This document shows positions 1 to 8,099 of a stretch of 32,752 bases of DNA, piece after piece; the stretch's first letter is position 1, and every line of letters starts with the position of its first letter. The notes beneath the pieces were generated by a model that was given only the letters and a program-made list of their open reading frames with translations, had not been told where the DNA came from and ran no database searches. The translations under genes and the position numbers were made by a program. The DNA lies in NCBI GenBank assembly GCA_021808105.1, contig JAKBCC010000001.1, positions 1-32,752 of the forward strand. The letters are read 5' to 3'. Source of the DNA: Planctomycetota bacterium (GTDB lineage Bacteria; Planctomycetota; Phycisphaerae; WQYP01).

Positions 1-44
1 GCCAACATTAATTACAGGTTCCAAACTACGGGTTGGACGAGCAC

Positions 45-87
45 GCAGGAGTTAGGAGTTAGAAGGTTTTGACACGCTGCGCTGCTA
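45..87 (+). repeat. 43-bp dispersed intergenic repeat, copy 1
   Basis: This stretch matches 12335-12377 at 40 of 43 positions by eye, in the same orientation. Both copies lie in gene-free DNA and both are followed within about 150 bp by TTCCAGGTT-type sequence. The origin is unknown; it looks like a family of intergenic repeats rather than a gene. Confidence 0.8.
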
Positions 88-110
88 AATGCCAGATGCC
101 AGGTGCTCAA

Positions 111-159
111 TTCCAGGTTCCAGGTTCCAGGTTCCAAGTTCCAAGTTCCGGGTTCCGGG
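111..159 (+). repeat. 7-bp tandem repeat, seven units
   Basis: Seven consecutive heptamers lie end to end: TTCCAGG three times, TTCCAAG twice, TTCCGGG twice. The drift in the last bases goes in blocks, which fits slippage and expansion. The run is intergenic. Confidence 0.9.
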
Positions 160-170
160 GTGTGGCGCTA

Positions 171-335
171 TTTCCGGGCGGGGTAGAAGTAGTGCTGAAT
201 CATGGGCAAATTCTGCTGTTTGGTTCTGCGGCGGCAGGGTACGGTCGGCGTGGGTTCCACCACCGGCAGATCCGGCGGTTTTGTGGTGTTTTGTGGGGTT
301 TTCCTGCAGGGTGCGTTGCTTGGGAATATTGCCGC
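171..335 (+). repeat. Dispersed intergenic element, copy A (diverged)
   Basis: It aligns by eye over its whole length with 17341-17498. Shared landmarks are TTTCCGGGCGGGG at the left end, TTCCACCACCGGCA in the middle and GGAATATTGC or GGAAATATTGC at the right. It ends about 140 bp upstream of the adaptor gene. Read on the minus strand it stays open and keeps the peptide landmarks AIFP, LPVVE and PARK in frame with the second copy. Confidence 0.65.
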
Positions 336-394
336 GCTGCTGGTTGGGCAACTGGATTCAGTGGATTCAGCGGCGAGACCGGTGCTCGAGATGC

Positions 395-403
395 TGATAT
401 AAT
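395..403 (+). promoter_or_regulatory. Extended -10 promoter for the efflux operon
   Basis: TGATATAAT is a perfect sigma-70 -10 hexamer (398-403) with the TG of an extended -10. No good -35 is seen at the usual distance, which is common for extended -10 promoters. Transcription would begin near 410, giving a leader of about 60 nt before the TTG start of the adaptor gene. Confidence 0.5.
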
Positions 404-473
404 GACATTTCTGCAACGGCGGTGGCGGGTTTGCGTTGTACTGCTGGACTTTGCGTTTTTGGAGTAACTGATA

Positions 474-1646
474 TTGCCTTCCAGACTCTACTTGCTGTTG
501 GCCGGAGGGGTTGTTTCTCTGGGGCTTTTGGGCATTTCCGGCTGTTCGCGGCCTGCATCCGGGCAATCCACGAAAGTAAAAGCGAATCAGGCGGCTGTGC
601 CGGTGCATATCGCTACGGCGGAGATTGCGGTGGTGCCGGTGCAGATTTCCAATATTGCTACCGTGCAGGCATATCGGTCGGTGACGGTGCAGTCCCAGGT
701 GAACGGGCAGATTATTGCGGTTGCGGTGCATCCGGGCGAAGAGGTAAAAAAAGGGCAGGTGCTGTTTCGCATTGATCCGCGGTTGTATCAGGCGGCGCTG
801 TTACAGGCGCGGGCGACTTTGGCCAAAGATCAGGCAACAGCGGATAATGATCGTGTATCACAACAACAGGAAGCCAGTCTGGTGAAGATGAGCGCCGCAT
901 CGCCTACCGAATATCTCCTGGCTAAATACACCTATCAGGCCGCGGCAGCACAGGTGGATGCGGACAAGGCCGTGGTGCAGACGGCAGAGGTGAATTTAAA
1001 CTACTGCACCATTTCCGCGCCGATGAATGGCCGGGCGGGCAATCTTCTGGCGTATCCGGGAACCAATGTCAGTGCCACAAGCACCAGTTTAATTGTGATC
1101 AATGAACTGCGGCCCATTTACGTGGCCATTGCCTTGCCGCAACGGTATCTGGTGGAGGTAAAATCCGCATGGGAAAAGAATCCGCAACTGCCCATGGTTG
1201 TGACCATATCGGGACACGCCGGCGCAAGGGCCGGCGGCCATTTGAGCTTTATTGATAATCAGGTCAATGCGACTTCCGGCACCGTGACACTTATGGGGAC
1301 ATTTGCCAATACGGGGGAAAAGCTGTGGCCCGGTGAACTGGTGAATGCTACATTGCAGGTGGGCGAGCTTAAAAACGCAGTGGTTGTGCCGGCCAACGCG
1401 GTTCAGGTCGGGCAGAATGGGCATTATCTGTATCAGGTTGTTGCAGGTGATAAGGTTAAAATGATTCCGGTAGAGGCCGGCATTACCTGGCATGGCAATA
1501 CCGTTATTTCCCGTGGGTTGCAAAAAGGGAGCGTCGTGGTAACCGACGGGCAGGTGCGACTGCAGCCGGGCAGCCGTGTGCAAATCGTGCAACATGGGCT
1601 GGTTGCACCAATGACAAGGGGCGGGACTGCTGCTGCAAAAAGTTAG
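474..1646 (+). CDS. RND efflux periplasmic adaptor (membrane fusion protein), lipoprotein
   Basis: This 390-residue protein is a membrane fusion protein of the AcrA/MdtA type, linking an inner-membrane RND pump to an outer-membrane channel. The N-terminus is a lipoprotein signal with lipobox GISGC, so Cys24 would be lipidated. A lipoyl-like half-motif follows (VNGQIIAVAVHPGEEVKKGQ), then an alpha-hairpin rich in Ala and Gln (about residues 110-165), the second lipoyl half (LNYCTISAPMNGRAGN) and beta-barrel domains. The start is TTG, supported by GGAG 9 nt upstream and by the signal peptide beginning there. The RND permease follows after 69 nt. No TolC-type gene is adjacent. Family is secure; the substrate cannot be told. 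Confidence 0.92.
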   Translation: MPSRLYLLLAGGVVSLGLLGISGCSRPASGQSTKVKANQAAVPVHIATAEIAVVPVQISNIATVQAYRSVTVQSQVNGQIIAVAVHPGEEVKKGQVLFRIDPRLYQAALLQARATLAKDQATADNDRVSQQQEASLVKMSAASPTEYLLAKYTYQAAAAQVDADKAVVQTAEVNLNYCTISAPMNGRAGNLLAYPGTNVSATSTSLIVINELRPIYVAIALPQRYLVEVKSAWEKNPQLPMVVTISGHAGARAGGHLSFIDNQVNATSGTVTLMGTFANTGEKLWPGELVNATLQVGELKNAVVVPANAVQVGQNGHYLYQVVAGDKVKMIPVEAGITWHGNTVISRGLQKGSVVVTDGQVRLQPGSRVQIVQHGLVAPMTRGGTAAAKS

Positions 1647-1715
1647 AAACTTGCGGGCAGTTTGTAAATGCCGCCTGGCGGCCGGATGCGTAAAGCGAAT
1701 CGAGAATAATGGGTC

Positions 1716-4700
1716 ATGAATATTTCGGAACTTTTCATTCGCCGGCCCATTGCTACGGTACTGCTGACCGCGGCGGTTGTGATTTTCGGCGTCATGGCCT
1801 ATTTTCAACTTCCGGTAAGCGATTTGCCGGAAGTGGATTATCCGACGATTTCCGTATCGGCCTCGCTGCCGGGGGCGAATCCCTACACCATGGCTTCCGC
1901 TGTGGCTACGCCGCTGGAGGATCAGTTCACGGCCATTGAAGGCCTGAAGTCCATGACCTCCACCAGTTCGCAAGGCTCAACGAATATCACCTTGCAGTTT
2001 AAATTAAGCCGCAATATAAATTCCGCCGCCCAGGACGTGCAGGCTGCCATCACGGCCGCGCAAGGTGCACTTCCGCACAATATGCCCGTTCCACCGACTT
2101 ACCATAAAGTAAATCCGGCGGCGCAGCCGGTGTTGTATATCGGGCTAAGTTCCAGCACGTTGCCGTTGTATCAGGTGAACAATTATGCCCAGAATCTGTT
2201 AGGCAATTCCATTTCGGAATTAAGCGGCGTAGCGCAGGTCAATATTTTCGGTGCCCAGACCTACGCGGTGCGAATTCAGGTGAATCCCAAAAAGCTTGCT
2301 GCGCGAAATATTGGAATTGACACGCTGGCCCAAAGCATTGCCCAGGCCAACGTGAATATGGCCACCGGTTCGCTCTGGGGAAATCACGCCTCCTATCAAA
2401 TTTATTCCAACGGCCAGTTGACGGATGCCGCCCAATACCGCCATCTGATTATCGCCTATCGCAACGGCGCACCCATTCGGCTTAATGAAGTCGGCAACGC
2501 GATTAACAGCGTCGTCAATAACCGTGTGGCGGCCTGGGAAATTGTCGATGGCACCGCGAGCCGGGCGATAGTGCTGGCGATTCAAAAGCAGCCCGGAGCC
2601 AATACCATAAAAGTGGTCGATGAAATTCGCGCTTTATTGCCTAAGTTGCAGGCCAGTATTCCGCCCGCGGTTCATGCGCGGATTCTTTTTGATGCTTCGC
2701 AGCAGATCCGCACGGGCGTTAATGATGTCAAGCTTACGCTGCTGGCCGCTATGGTGCTGGTGGTGCTGGTGATTTTTGCATTTCTGCGTACCTTGCGGGC
2801 CACACTGATTCCCAGCATTGCCATGCCGCTGGCCATTATCGGCACGTTTGCGGTGATGTATGAGCTGCATTTTACCATTGATTATTTCTCGCTTCTGGCG
2901 CTGACGCTGGCGGTGGGATTTATCGTGGATGATGCGGTGGTGATGCTGGAAAATTCCTACCGCCATATTGAAATGGGTGAAGCCCCCATGCAGGCCACGC
3001 TCAACGCGTCCCGGGAAATCGGGTTCACCATTATTTCCATGACCATTTCTCTGATTGCGGTGTTTATACCGATTTTATTTCTTTCCGGCATTATCGGCCG
3101 CCTGCTTAATGAATTTGCTTTGACCATTGCCGCGGCCATTTTAATTTCCGGCTTTATCTCCCTTACGCTGACGCCGGTTTTATGCAGCCGCTTTCTAAAA
3201 CCGCCGCGGGAAAAACATAATTTTCTGTATCGGTTCATGGAGTGGATTTTTTCGTCATCGCTCCGGTTTTACCAGAAAACGCTCCGCCTGGTGCTTAAGG
3301 TCCGGTTGCTGGTGTTGCTGCTGTCATTGGCCACACTGGTTCTGACGATTTACCTGTTGATTCATATTCCGGAAGGCTTTATCCCGGCGGGCAACACCGG
3401 GCGCGTGCTGGTAAGCACCCAGGGGGCACAAAGTATCTCGTTTAAGTCCATGGAGCAGCATCAACTGGCGGCGGCGAAAATCGTCGCGGCCGATCCGAAC
3501 GTGCATCTGGTGATGAATGTCGTGGGAGCCGGCCCCATCGCGGGAGTCAATAATGGGCACATGTTTTTACACCTTAAGCCGCGGAATGAACGCAAGCTCA
3601 CCACGGATCAGGTGATTGCGGAAATCGGGCCTAAACTGGCGCGCATTGTGGGGTTGCGGGTATTTTTCTTCAATCCACCGCCCATTAATGTAAGCGGGAA
3701 TTTTACCAAATCGGAATATCAGTTTTCGCTGCAAAGCCCCAATACTGCTCAATTATTCAAATATGCTCCGCTGCTGGAGAAAAAACTGCGAACCTTGCCG
3801 GGATTGCTGGGGGTTAACAGTGATTTACAAATTGCCAGCAATCAGCTCAACGTCGTTGTGGACCGCAGCAAGGCCCAGGCTTTGGGGGTCAGTGCGGCAG
3901 CGGTTGAACAGGCGTTGGGTTATGCGTATGGCTCACAACAGATTTCCATTATTTATGACACGCAGGCCCAGTATGAAGTCATTTTGGAACTGCAGGCTAA
4001 ATACCAGAATTCACCCAATGATTTGCATTTGCTCTATGTGACATCCAGCAATGGCGGCCTGGTTCCATTAAGTGCTGTAGCCCATCTGACGCAAAGCCTG
4101 GGGCCGCTGGCCATTAATCAGACCGGGCAACTTCCGTCGGTGACGATATCTTTTAATGTAGCTCCCGGATTTTCCTTAAGCAAGGCGGTAGCGGAGATTC
4201 AGGCGGCGGCGAAGCAGATGCTGCCATCCGGCATTATCACGAATTTTCAGGGGGCCGCCCAGATATTTCAGGCGGCGGTGATCAACATGGGCGTGCTGCT
4301 GCTGGTGGCGGTGGTGGTGATTTATATTGTGCTGGGTGTTTTGTACGAAAGTTTTATCCACCCGATTACCATTCTTACAGCTTTACCGTTTGCGGGCCTG
4401 GGGGCCTTGCTTACACTGATGCTTTTTGGCGATATTCTTGACCTGTACGCCTTTGTCGGCGTTATTATGCTCATCGGTCTGGTAAAGAAGAACGGCATTA
4501 TGATGGTTGATTTCGCCATTGATGCCCGGCGCACCAGGGGCCTGGACGCCATGGAATCTATCTATCAAGCCTGCAGCATACGGTTCCGGCCGATTATGAT
4601 GACCACGATGGCCGCATTGCTGGGCACCATGCCCATTGTGCTGGGTTCCGGTGCCGGTTCCGGAACACGTCGGCCGCTGGGCCTCGCGGTAGTAGGGGGG

Positions 4701-4871
4701 TTGCTGTTTTCCCAACTTCTGACGCTGTACGTTACACCCGTGTTTTATGTTTATCTGGACAGGATTGAGCAGTGGTTCAGCGGTAACAAGGATAGCGGTG
4801 ACAGAATACATTCAACCGCTCAGGCGCACAGGGATGAAGCAGTTCGTGATATGGCGTCGGTGGAGCCGTAA
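1716..4871 (+). CDS. RND family multidrug efflux permease (MdtB/MdtC-like)
   Basis: At 1051 residues this is a full-length hydrophobe/amphiphile efflux RND pump. It would sit in the inner membrane as a trimer and export substrates using the proton gradient. The N-terminus NISELFIRRPIATVLL is the typical first transmembrane segment. TM4 carries the proton-relay pair Asp405-Asp406 in VDDAVVMLEN. Two large periplasmic loops follow TM1 and TM7, and the last third holds the closing TM bundle (LPFAGLGALLTLMLFG; RFRPIMMTTMAALLG). The sequence is closest in feel to MdtB/MdtC/MuxB pumps, which often work as heteromers; only one pump gene is here. The ATG at 1716 is chosen because it begins the conserved N-terminus; its ribosome site is weak. 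Confidence 0.95.
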   Translation: MNISELFIRRPIATVLLTAAVVIFGVMAYFQLPVSDLPEVDYPTISVSASLPGANPYTMASAVATPLEDQFTAIEGLKSMTSTSSQGSTNITLQFKLSRNINSAAQDVQAAITAAQGALPHNMPVPPTYHKVNPAAQPVLYIGLSSSTLPLYQVNNYAQNLLGNSISELSGVAQVNIFGAQTYAVRIQVNPKKLAARNIGIDTLAQSIAQANVNMATGSLWGNHASYQIYSNGQLTDAAQYRHLIIAYRNGAPIRLNEVGNAINSVVNNRVAAWEIVDGTASRAIVLAIQKQPGANTIKVVDEIRALLPKLQASIPPAVHARILFDASQQIRTGVNDVKLTLLAAMVLVVLVIFAFLRTLRATLIPSIAMPLAIIGTFAVMYELHFTIDYFSLLALTLAVGFIVDDAVVMLENSYRHIEMGEAPMQATLNASREIGFTIISMTISLIAVFIPILFLSGIIGRLLNEFALTIAAAILISGFISLTLTPVLCSRFLKPPREKHNFLYRFMEWIFSSSLRFYQKTLRLVLKVRLLVLLLSLATLVLTIYLLIHIPEGFIPAGNTGRVLVSTQGAQSISFKSMEQHQLAAAKIVAADPNVHLVMNVVGAGPIAGVNNGHMFLHLKPRNERKLTTDQVIAEIGPKLARIVGLRVFFFNPPPINVSGNFTKSEYQFSLQSPNTAQLFKYAPLLEKKLRTLPGLLGVNSDLQIASNQLNVVVDRSKAQALGVSAAAVEQALGYAYGSQQISIIYDTQAQYEVILELQAKYQNSPNDLHLLYVTSSNGGLVPLSAVAHLTQSLGPLAINQTGQLPSVTISFNVAPGFSLSKAVAEIQAAAKQMLPSGIITNFQGAAQIFQAAVINMGVLLLVAVVVIYIVLGVLYESFIHPITILTALPFAGLGALLTLMLFGDILDLYAFVGVIMLIGLVKKNGIMMVDFAIDARRTRGLDAMESIYQACSIRFRPIMMTTMAALLGTMPIVLGSGAGSGTRRPLGLAVVGGLLFSQLLTLYVTPVFYVYLDRIEQWFSGNKDSGDRIHSTAQAHRDEAVRDMASVEP

Positions 4872-5203
4872 TTGATGGGCAGAGTAAATCCGGAATATCA
4901 AATGCGGGCTGCTGCGGATTTTTCGGATTTTTCCTCAAGGCCTATAAGTTGTATGCCGATAACGTGAGAGTTGCGGCGTTACTGTTGTTTTGGCGTCACG
5001 GGTTTGGCTTATTGTGCACGGTGCGTGCAGAATTTTATTTTTCAGCCTTTTTTTGTAGAATCTGGTTGAACTTGCCCGCCGGTACCTGCGTATGAGACGT
5101 GGGGGTCATGGTGGCCTTAGAGCAAGACAGTGTAAATACACGCAAGAAAGCAGCTTTTTGAACGGGAAATGGAATTTCCTGCGGTTAAGACGGAGTGCTG
5201 ACC
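4872..5203. other. Intergenic region between efflux operon and amidase
   Basis: No gene is seen. A weak stem (AAATCCG at 4886-4892 with CGGATTT at 4915-4921), followed by two short T runs, may end the efflux operon. A TAGAAT hexamer at 5056-5061 could be a -10 for the amidase gene, but no convincing -35 precedes it. Confidence 0.4.
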
Positions 5204-6085
5204 ATGGACCTTGATAACATACCCCCGGTATTATTTCCTGACTTTTCCCCCAAGGTTTCCCGGCGGGGATTATTGGCCGGGGTTGTCGGCACGGCAGCGG
5301 CGGCCACTTTAGCGGGATGCGCTGCAACTCCTCCGGCGTCCAATAGCAGTATCAGTTACCTGCCCAGCGGTGTGTTGCCGCCGGATGCGGGCGTGAGTCC
5401 CGGTCGCATGGATACGGGATATGCTCCCCCTGCAAATTTTAAGCCGCGGGTGGTGTATCATCCGCCCGTGCCGGCCCGAAATATTGTTCCGGTGGGCGCG
5501 TACGGCATTATCCCTCGTAGTGCCTGGACTACGGCGGGGCCTAATATGCGAACCATCCAGCCGATGGCCGGCGTGCATCTGATCACCTTTCATCACACCG
5601 GTGATCCGCATCCGATCTATTTTGATACGCTGGAGGAAACGGCACGGTATTGGGAGCTTATACGGGAATATGAGCGTCGGGTTGGATTTGAAGACATTGC
5701 CTATCATTTTGGCATTGACCGTTTGGGGCGGGTGTGGCAATTGCGTGATTTGCAATATCGTGGCGAACACGTGCGGGACGGTTTTGCTCCGCCGCACTGG
5801 CTGATGGAATATATACAATATCGCAATTCGCCGACGCAGCCGGTGCACGGGCGGTATATCTGGAACGCGCATAACATTGGCGTAGCGTCCATCGGTAATT
5901 TCATGCTGCAGGAACCTACTGTGCAGCAACGCCAGACCATTCTGCGCTTTGGCTCCCTGTTGCGGCGGCTTTACAGCATTCCTATTTATCATTGCTATAC
6001 GCACCGCGAACTGGTGGCCACGGAATGCCCCGGTCATCATTTGCAGCCCTATATGGTTTATATCCGGAAAAATAATATTTTGTAA
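5204..6085 (+). CDS. Tat-exported lipoprotein N-acetylmuramoyl-L-alanine amidase (Amidase_2/PGRP fold)
   Basis: This 293-residue zinc amidase is predicted to cleave the bond between N-acetylmuramic acid and L-alanine in peptidoglycan. The N-terminus has a twin-arginine signal (SRRGLLAG) running into a lipobox (LAGC), so it should cross folded through Tat and then be lipidated. A Pro-rich linker of about 80 residues follows. The catalytic domain begins near GIIPRSAW. The zinc ligands typical of the family are all visible: the His in FHHTGDP (His130 or 131), His267 in THREL and Cys275 in TECPG. The ATG at 5204 is preferred over a GTG at 5195 because GGAG lies 8 nt before the ATG and overlaps the GTG. 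It could serve in cell-wall recycling or remodelling. Confidence 0.88.
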   Translation: MDLDNIPPVLFPDFSPKVSRRGLLAGVVGTAAAATLAGCAATPPASNSSISYLPSGVLPPDAGVSPGRMDTGYAPPANFKPRVVYHPPVPARNIVPVGAYGIIPRSAWTTAGPNMRTIQPMAGVHLITFHHTGDPHPIYFDTLEETARYWELIREYERRVGFEDIAYHFGIDRLGRVWQLRDLQYRGEHVRDGFAPPHWLMEYIQYRNSPTQPVHGRYIWNAHNIGVASIGNFMLQEPTVQQRQTILRFGSLLRRLYSIPIYHCYTHRELVATECPGHHLQPYMVYIRKNNIL

Positions 6086-6140
6086 TCCGCATTGCGGCGG
6101 GGTCGTCGGGCGGCAAAACGTCAGGCGATGAAATGCGTTG

Positions 6141-6204
6141 TACCACAGGCATCTTGCCTGCATTGAAAACGCCAAAAAAGCAGGCGGGATGCCTGCGTTA
6201 CCTG
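6141..6204. repeat. REP-like hairpin repeat upstream of tyrA
   Basis: A stem of about 22 bp is formed by GTACCACAGGCATCTTGCCT and the following GC with the opposing GCAGGCGGGATGCCTGCGTT plus AC. The core arms are 6146-6161 and 6180-6195, with two G-T-type mismatches in the core and an 18-nt A-rich loop. Palindromes of this CAGGCATCTTGCCTG type recur between genes in many genomes (from memory). There is no T run, so it is probably a repeat element, not a classical terminator. Confidence 0.75.
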
Positions 6205-6306
6205 TGTTGCTCCACCCCTCGCACCCAAAATTCATCACCGACCAAGTGGATTGTACCAACGATCTTTTATGGAGTTCCGGGGCGACTTCGTATACACTTC
6301 CTACCC

Positions 6307-7209
6307 ATGCAGGAACCGCAATTTCAATGTGTTACCATCCTCGGCGTGGGTTTGCTGGGCGCATCATTAGGCCTGGCGATTAAACACCATGGTTTGGCGG
6401 TGCGCGTCCATGGCGTGGGCCGCGCCGGATCGCCTTCCAATCAAAAGGCGTTGGAAATCGGTTCCATCGATCAGGCCTTTACTGATGCAGCGGTCGCTGT
6501 GGCCGATAGTGATCTGGTGATTCTGGCCGCCAATGTGGGGCAGTTTCCGGCTCTGATGACAGCGATAGCGCCGGTGTTAAAACGCGGTGCCCTGGTGACG
6601 GATGTCGGTTCCACCAAGCAGCAGGTTATGAAGTGGGCGGGCAAATTACTTCCCGGTACCGTTGATTTTATTGGCTCTCATCCCATGGCAGGTTCGGAAA
6701 AGCGCGGCCCGGAAAATGCCCGCGCGGATTTATATCAAGAGGCCCTGTGCCTGATCTGTCCGCCGAAACTGCGCGGACGCGGCGCGTTTACCGGGAGCCG
6801 CGTGGCGGCGGGAACCGAAAAAATTGAAAAGTTCTGGAAGGCCGTGGGGATGCGGACAAGGCAATTAGATGCCCAGCAGCATGATCATTGGGTGGCCCTG
6901 ATCAGCCACATTCCCCATGCGGCGGCGTGTATGACTGCTCTGGTGGCGGGACGCAATGAGGAGGCAGGCGCGGCGATTGCCGGCGGGTTTGTGGATACCA
7001 CGCGCGTGGCGTCAGGTGACCCGGCCATGTGGACGGATATATTTTTAACCAACCGCGTGGAAGTCAACAGGAATTTAGGTGTGGCGATACAGGCTTTGCG
7101 GAAACTTCAGTCGGCCATTGGCCGCGGGGATCAGCAGGCGGTTCTGGAATTTCTGCAAATGGCAAAACAACGGCACGAATCCCTGCTTTCCCAGCGCGAC
7201 GCGCGGTGA
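6307..7209 (+). CDS. tyrA: Prephenate dehydrogenase
   Basis: This 300-residue protein should oxidise and decarboxylate prephenate to 4-hydroxyphenylpyruvate with NAD(P)+ for tyrosine synthesis in the cytosol. The N-terminal Rossmann motif is LGVGLLGASLG (Gly13, Gly15, Gly18). The family signature GSHPMAGSE, with its substrate-site His, follows mid-protein, then the HIPHAAA helix of the dimer domain. There is no fused chorismate mutase or ACT domain. The frame is open back to 6133, but the extra 58 codons read through the hairpin repeat and have no homology feel, so the ATG at 6307, six residues before the nucleotide-binding strand, is taken as the start. It ends 1 nt from the stop of the convergent cupin gene. 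Confidence 0.88.
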   Translation: MQEPQFQCVTILGVGLLGASLGLAIKHHGLAVRVHGVGRAGSPSNQKALEIGSIDQAFTDAAVAVADSDLVILAANVGQFPALMTAIAPVLKRGALVTDVGSTKQQVMKWAGKLLPGTVDFIGSHPMAGSEKRGPENARADLYQEALCLICPPKLRGRGAFTGSRVAAGTEKIEKFWKAVGMRTRQLDAQQHDHWVALISHIPHAAACMTALVAGRNEEAGAAIAGGFVDTTRVASGDPAMWTDIFLTNRVEVNRNLGVAIQALRKLQSAIGRGDQQAVLEFLQMAKQRHESLLSQRDAR

Positions 7210-7210
7210 A

Positions 7211-7621
7211 TTACATGGCCTTGGCCAGGAGATCTTCGGGGCTTTTATAGCGGTTTGTTTCATCGGTAAACAGTCCGGGAACAAAATGATATTCCGGATT
7301 CGCCTTGGGATGAAACGCCAGCAATCGCAGCCGCCCCAGACCAGTATTGTAAAGGCAGTGCGGCTTTCCCGGCGGCACAACAACGGTGGTGCCGGCCGCG
7401 ACGCTGCGTGGATCCTGACCGATAAAAACAATGCCCTCGCCTTCTAAAAATACGAGAATTTCTTCACAGTCATGGTAATGTGGTGGAACATGGCCGCGGG
7501 GGTCAAAAGTCTCTTCCAGTACCAGGGAAGTACGCGTGCCGCTTTCGGGGCAGGCCAGAACTTCAATAACACCGTTTCGCACGACTTCGCGCACCAATTC
7601 CATTTGTGAAACAGTATCCAT
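7211..7621 (-). CDS. Small single-domain cupin protein
   Basis: This 136-residue protein is a single cupin barrel. The first cupin motif is seen as GHVPPHYHDCEEILVFLEGEG, with two His and a Glu that normally bind a metal. The second is seen around VVPPGKPHCLYN, with the last His. Such proteins can be small sugar or organic-acid isomerases, dioxygenases or ligand sensors, and the sequence does not decide which. The ATG start is supported by AGGAG 7 nt upstream (7629-7633 on the plus strand). It is divergent from the sugar-transport operon, so a role in the same carbohydrate pathway is possible but only inferred from position. Confidence 0.8.
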   Translation of the reverse strand: MDTVSQMELVREVVRNGVIEVLACPESGTRTSLVLEETFDPRGHVPPHYHDCEEILVFLEGEGIVFIGQDPRSVAAGTTVVVPPGKPHCLYNTGLGRLRLLAFHPKANPEYHFVPGLFTDETNRYKSPEDLLAKAM

Positions 7622-8099
7622 GGTACAACTCCTGATGAATCAACAAGGGGCCAATTTTTCAATGCGTACTGGCTCCGGAAACGTTTTGCGGCTCATTGAA
7701 CCGGGGCTGAATCGGTGCCCGGACAGTTCAGTGAGCCACCATAATTTTCGGCTCATTGCGGACTAAAGTTGAGCGAATCGCCAATGCACATGCGCTTTAT
7801 ATGCTTCTATTCTTACAGGGCCTTTTTATGGGATGCAGTTTTTTCAGGGGCAAAGTGAGTGGTCCGCGGGAACGTGCCTGAAGGCGTGGTGTTGGAATGC
7901 CATGCCCACCGCTTGAATTGTGCGCACAAATGGACTGCTTTCGTTGAAAAAGCTTTAGAATTTTTATCCTTTGTGCGCTTCCCGTGGGCCACGCGGCTGG
8001 TTATTATTGTCCTCGTCCTGACGCGATGGCACGCGTGGAAATACCGCCTGCACATGTTAAGGCGGTGGAAGGTTGTACGCAAAAATTACGGAGGACACG
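7622..8099. other. Divergent intergenic region, cupin / sugar operon
   Basis: No convincing gene. The region holds a strong inverted repeat (7690-7737), an extra half-site GGCTCATTG at 7750-7758, an 8-bp palindrome AAACGTTT at 7679-7686 and a hairpin (ACCGCC 8043-8048, GGCGGT 8061-8066) just before the transporter ribosome site. It should carry promoters for both flanking genes, but none is clear enough to call. Confidence 0.5.
7690..7737. promoter_or_regulatory. Inverted repeat, candidate operator or leader hairpin
   Basis: GGCTCATTGAAC (7690-7701) and GTTCAGTGAGCC (7726-7737) are complementary at 11 of 12 positions. The stem can continue inward with a small bulge through CGGGGC and GCCCGG to a 9-nt loop. 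A third partial copy, GGCTCATTG, lies at 7750-7758. It sits about 70 bp upstream of the cupin start and 360 bp upstream of the transporter. Confidence 0.5.

Larger units (their letters stand above)
1..473. other. Gene-free, repeat-rich upstream region
   Basis: No convincing gene is seen. Short open frames on both strands have low-complexity translations and overlap repeats. The stretch contains one copy of a 43-bp dispersed repeat (45-87), a 7-bp tandem repeat (111-159), a diverged copy of a three-member intergenic element (171-335) and a likely promoter (395-403) for the adaptor gene downstream. Confidence 0.7.

Noticed and set aside
111..159. Heptamer run considered as a CRISPR or integration-site array
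   Set aside because: Units are contiguous with no spacers; it is a simple tandem repeat.
168..731. 187-residue minus-strand open frame spanning element copy A and the adaptor gene start
   Set aside because: Most of it is antisense to the adaptor gene; only the element part shows possible frame conservation, which is reported as a finding and not as a gene.
4886..4930. Rho-independent terminator after the efflux operon
   Set aside because: The stem is only 7 bp with a 22-nt loop and the T run is broken; mentioned in the intergenic entry only.
6133..6306. In-frame N-terminal extension of the prephenate dehydrogenase
   Set aside because: It reads through the hairpin repeat, lacks family similarity and would put 58 extra residues before the nucleotide-binding motif.
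7679..7686. AAACGTTT palindrome as a LacI-family operator
   Set aside because: Only 8 bp are symmetric and the flanks do not extend the palindrome; the inverted repeat beside it is a better candidate.
7785..7813. Possible promoter TGCACA - 17 bp - TATTCT for the sugar operon
   Set aside because: Only four of six matches in each hexamer and a 280-nt leader; too weak to call.
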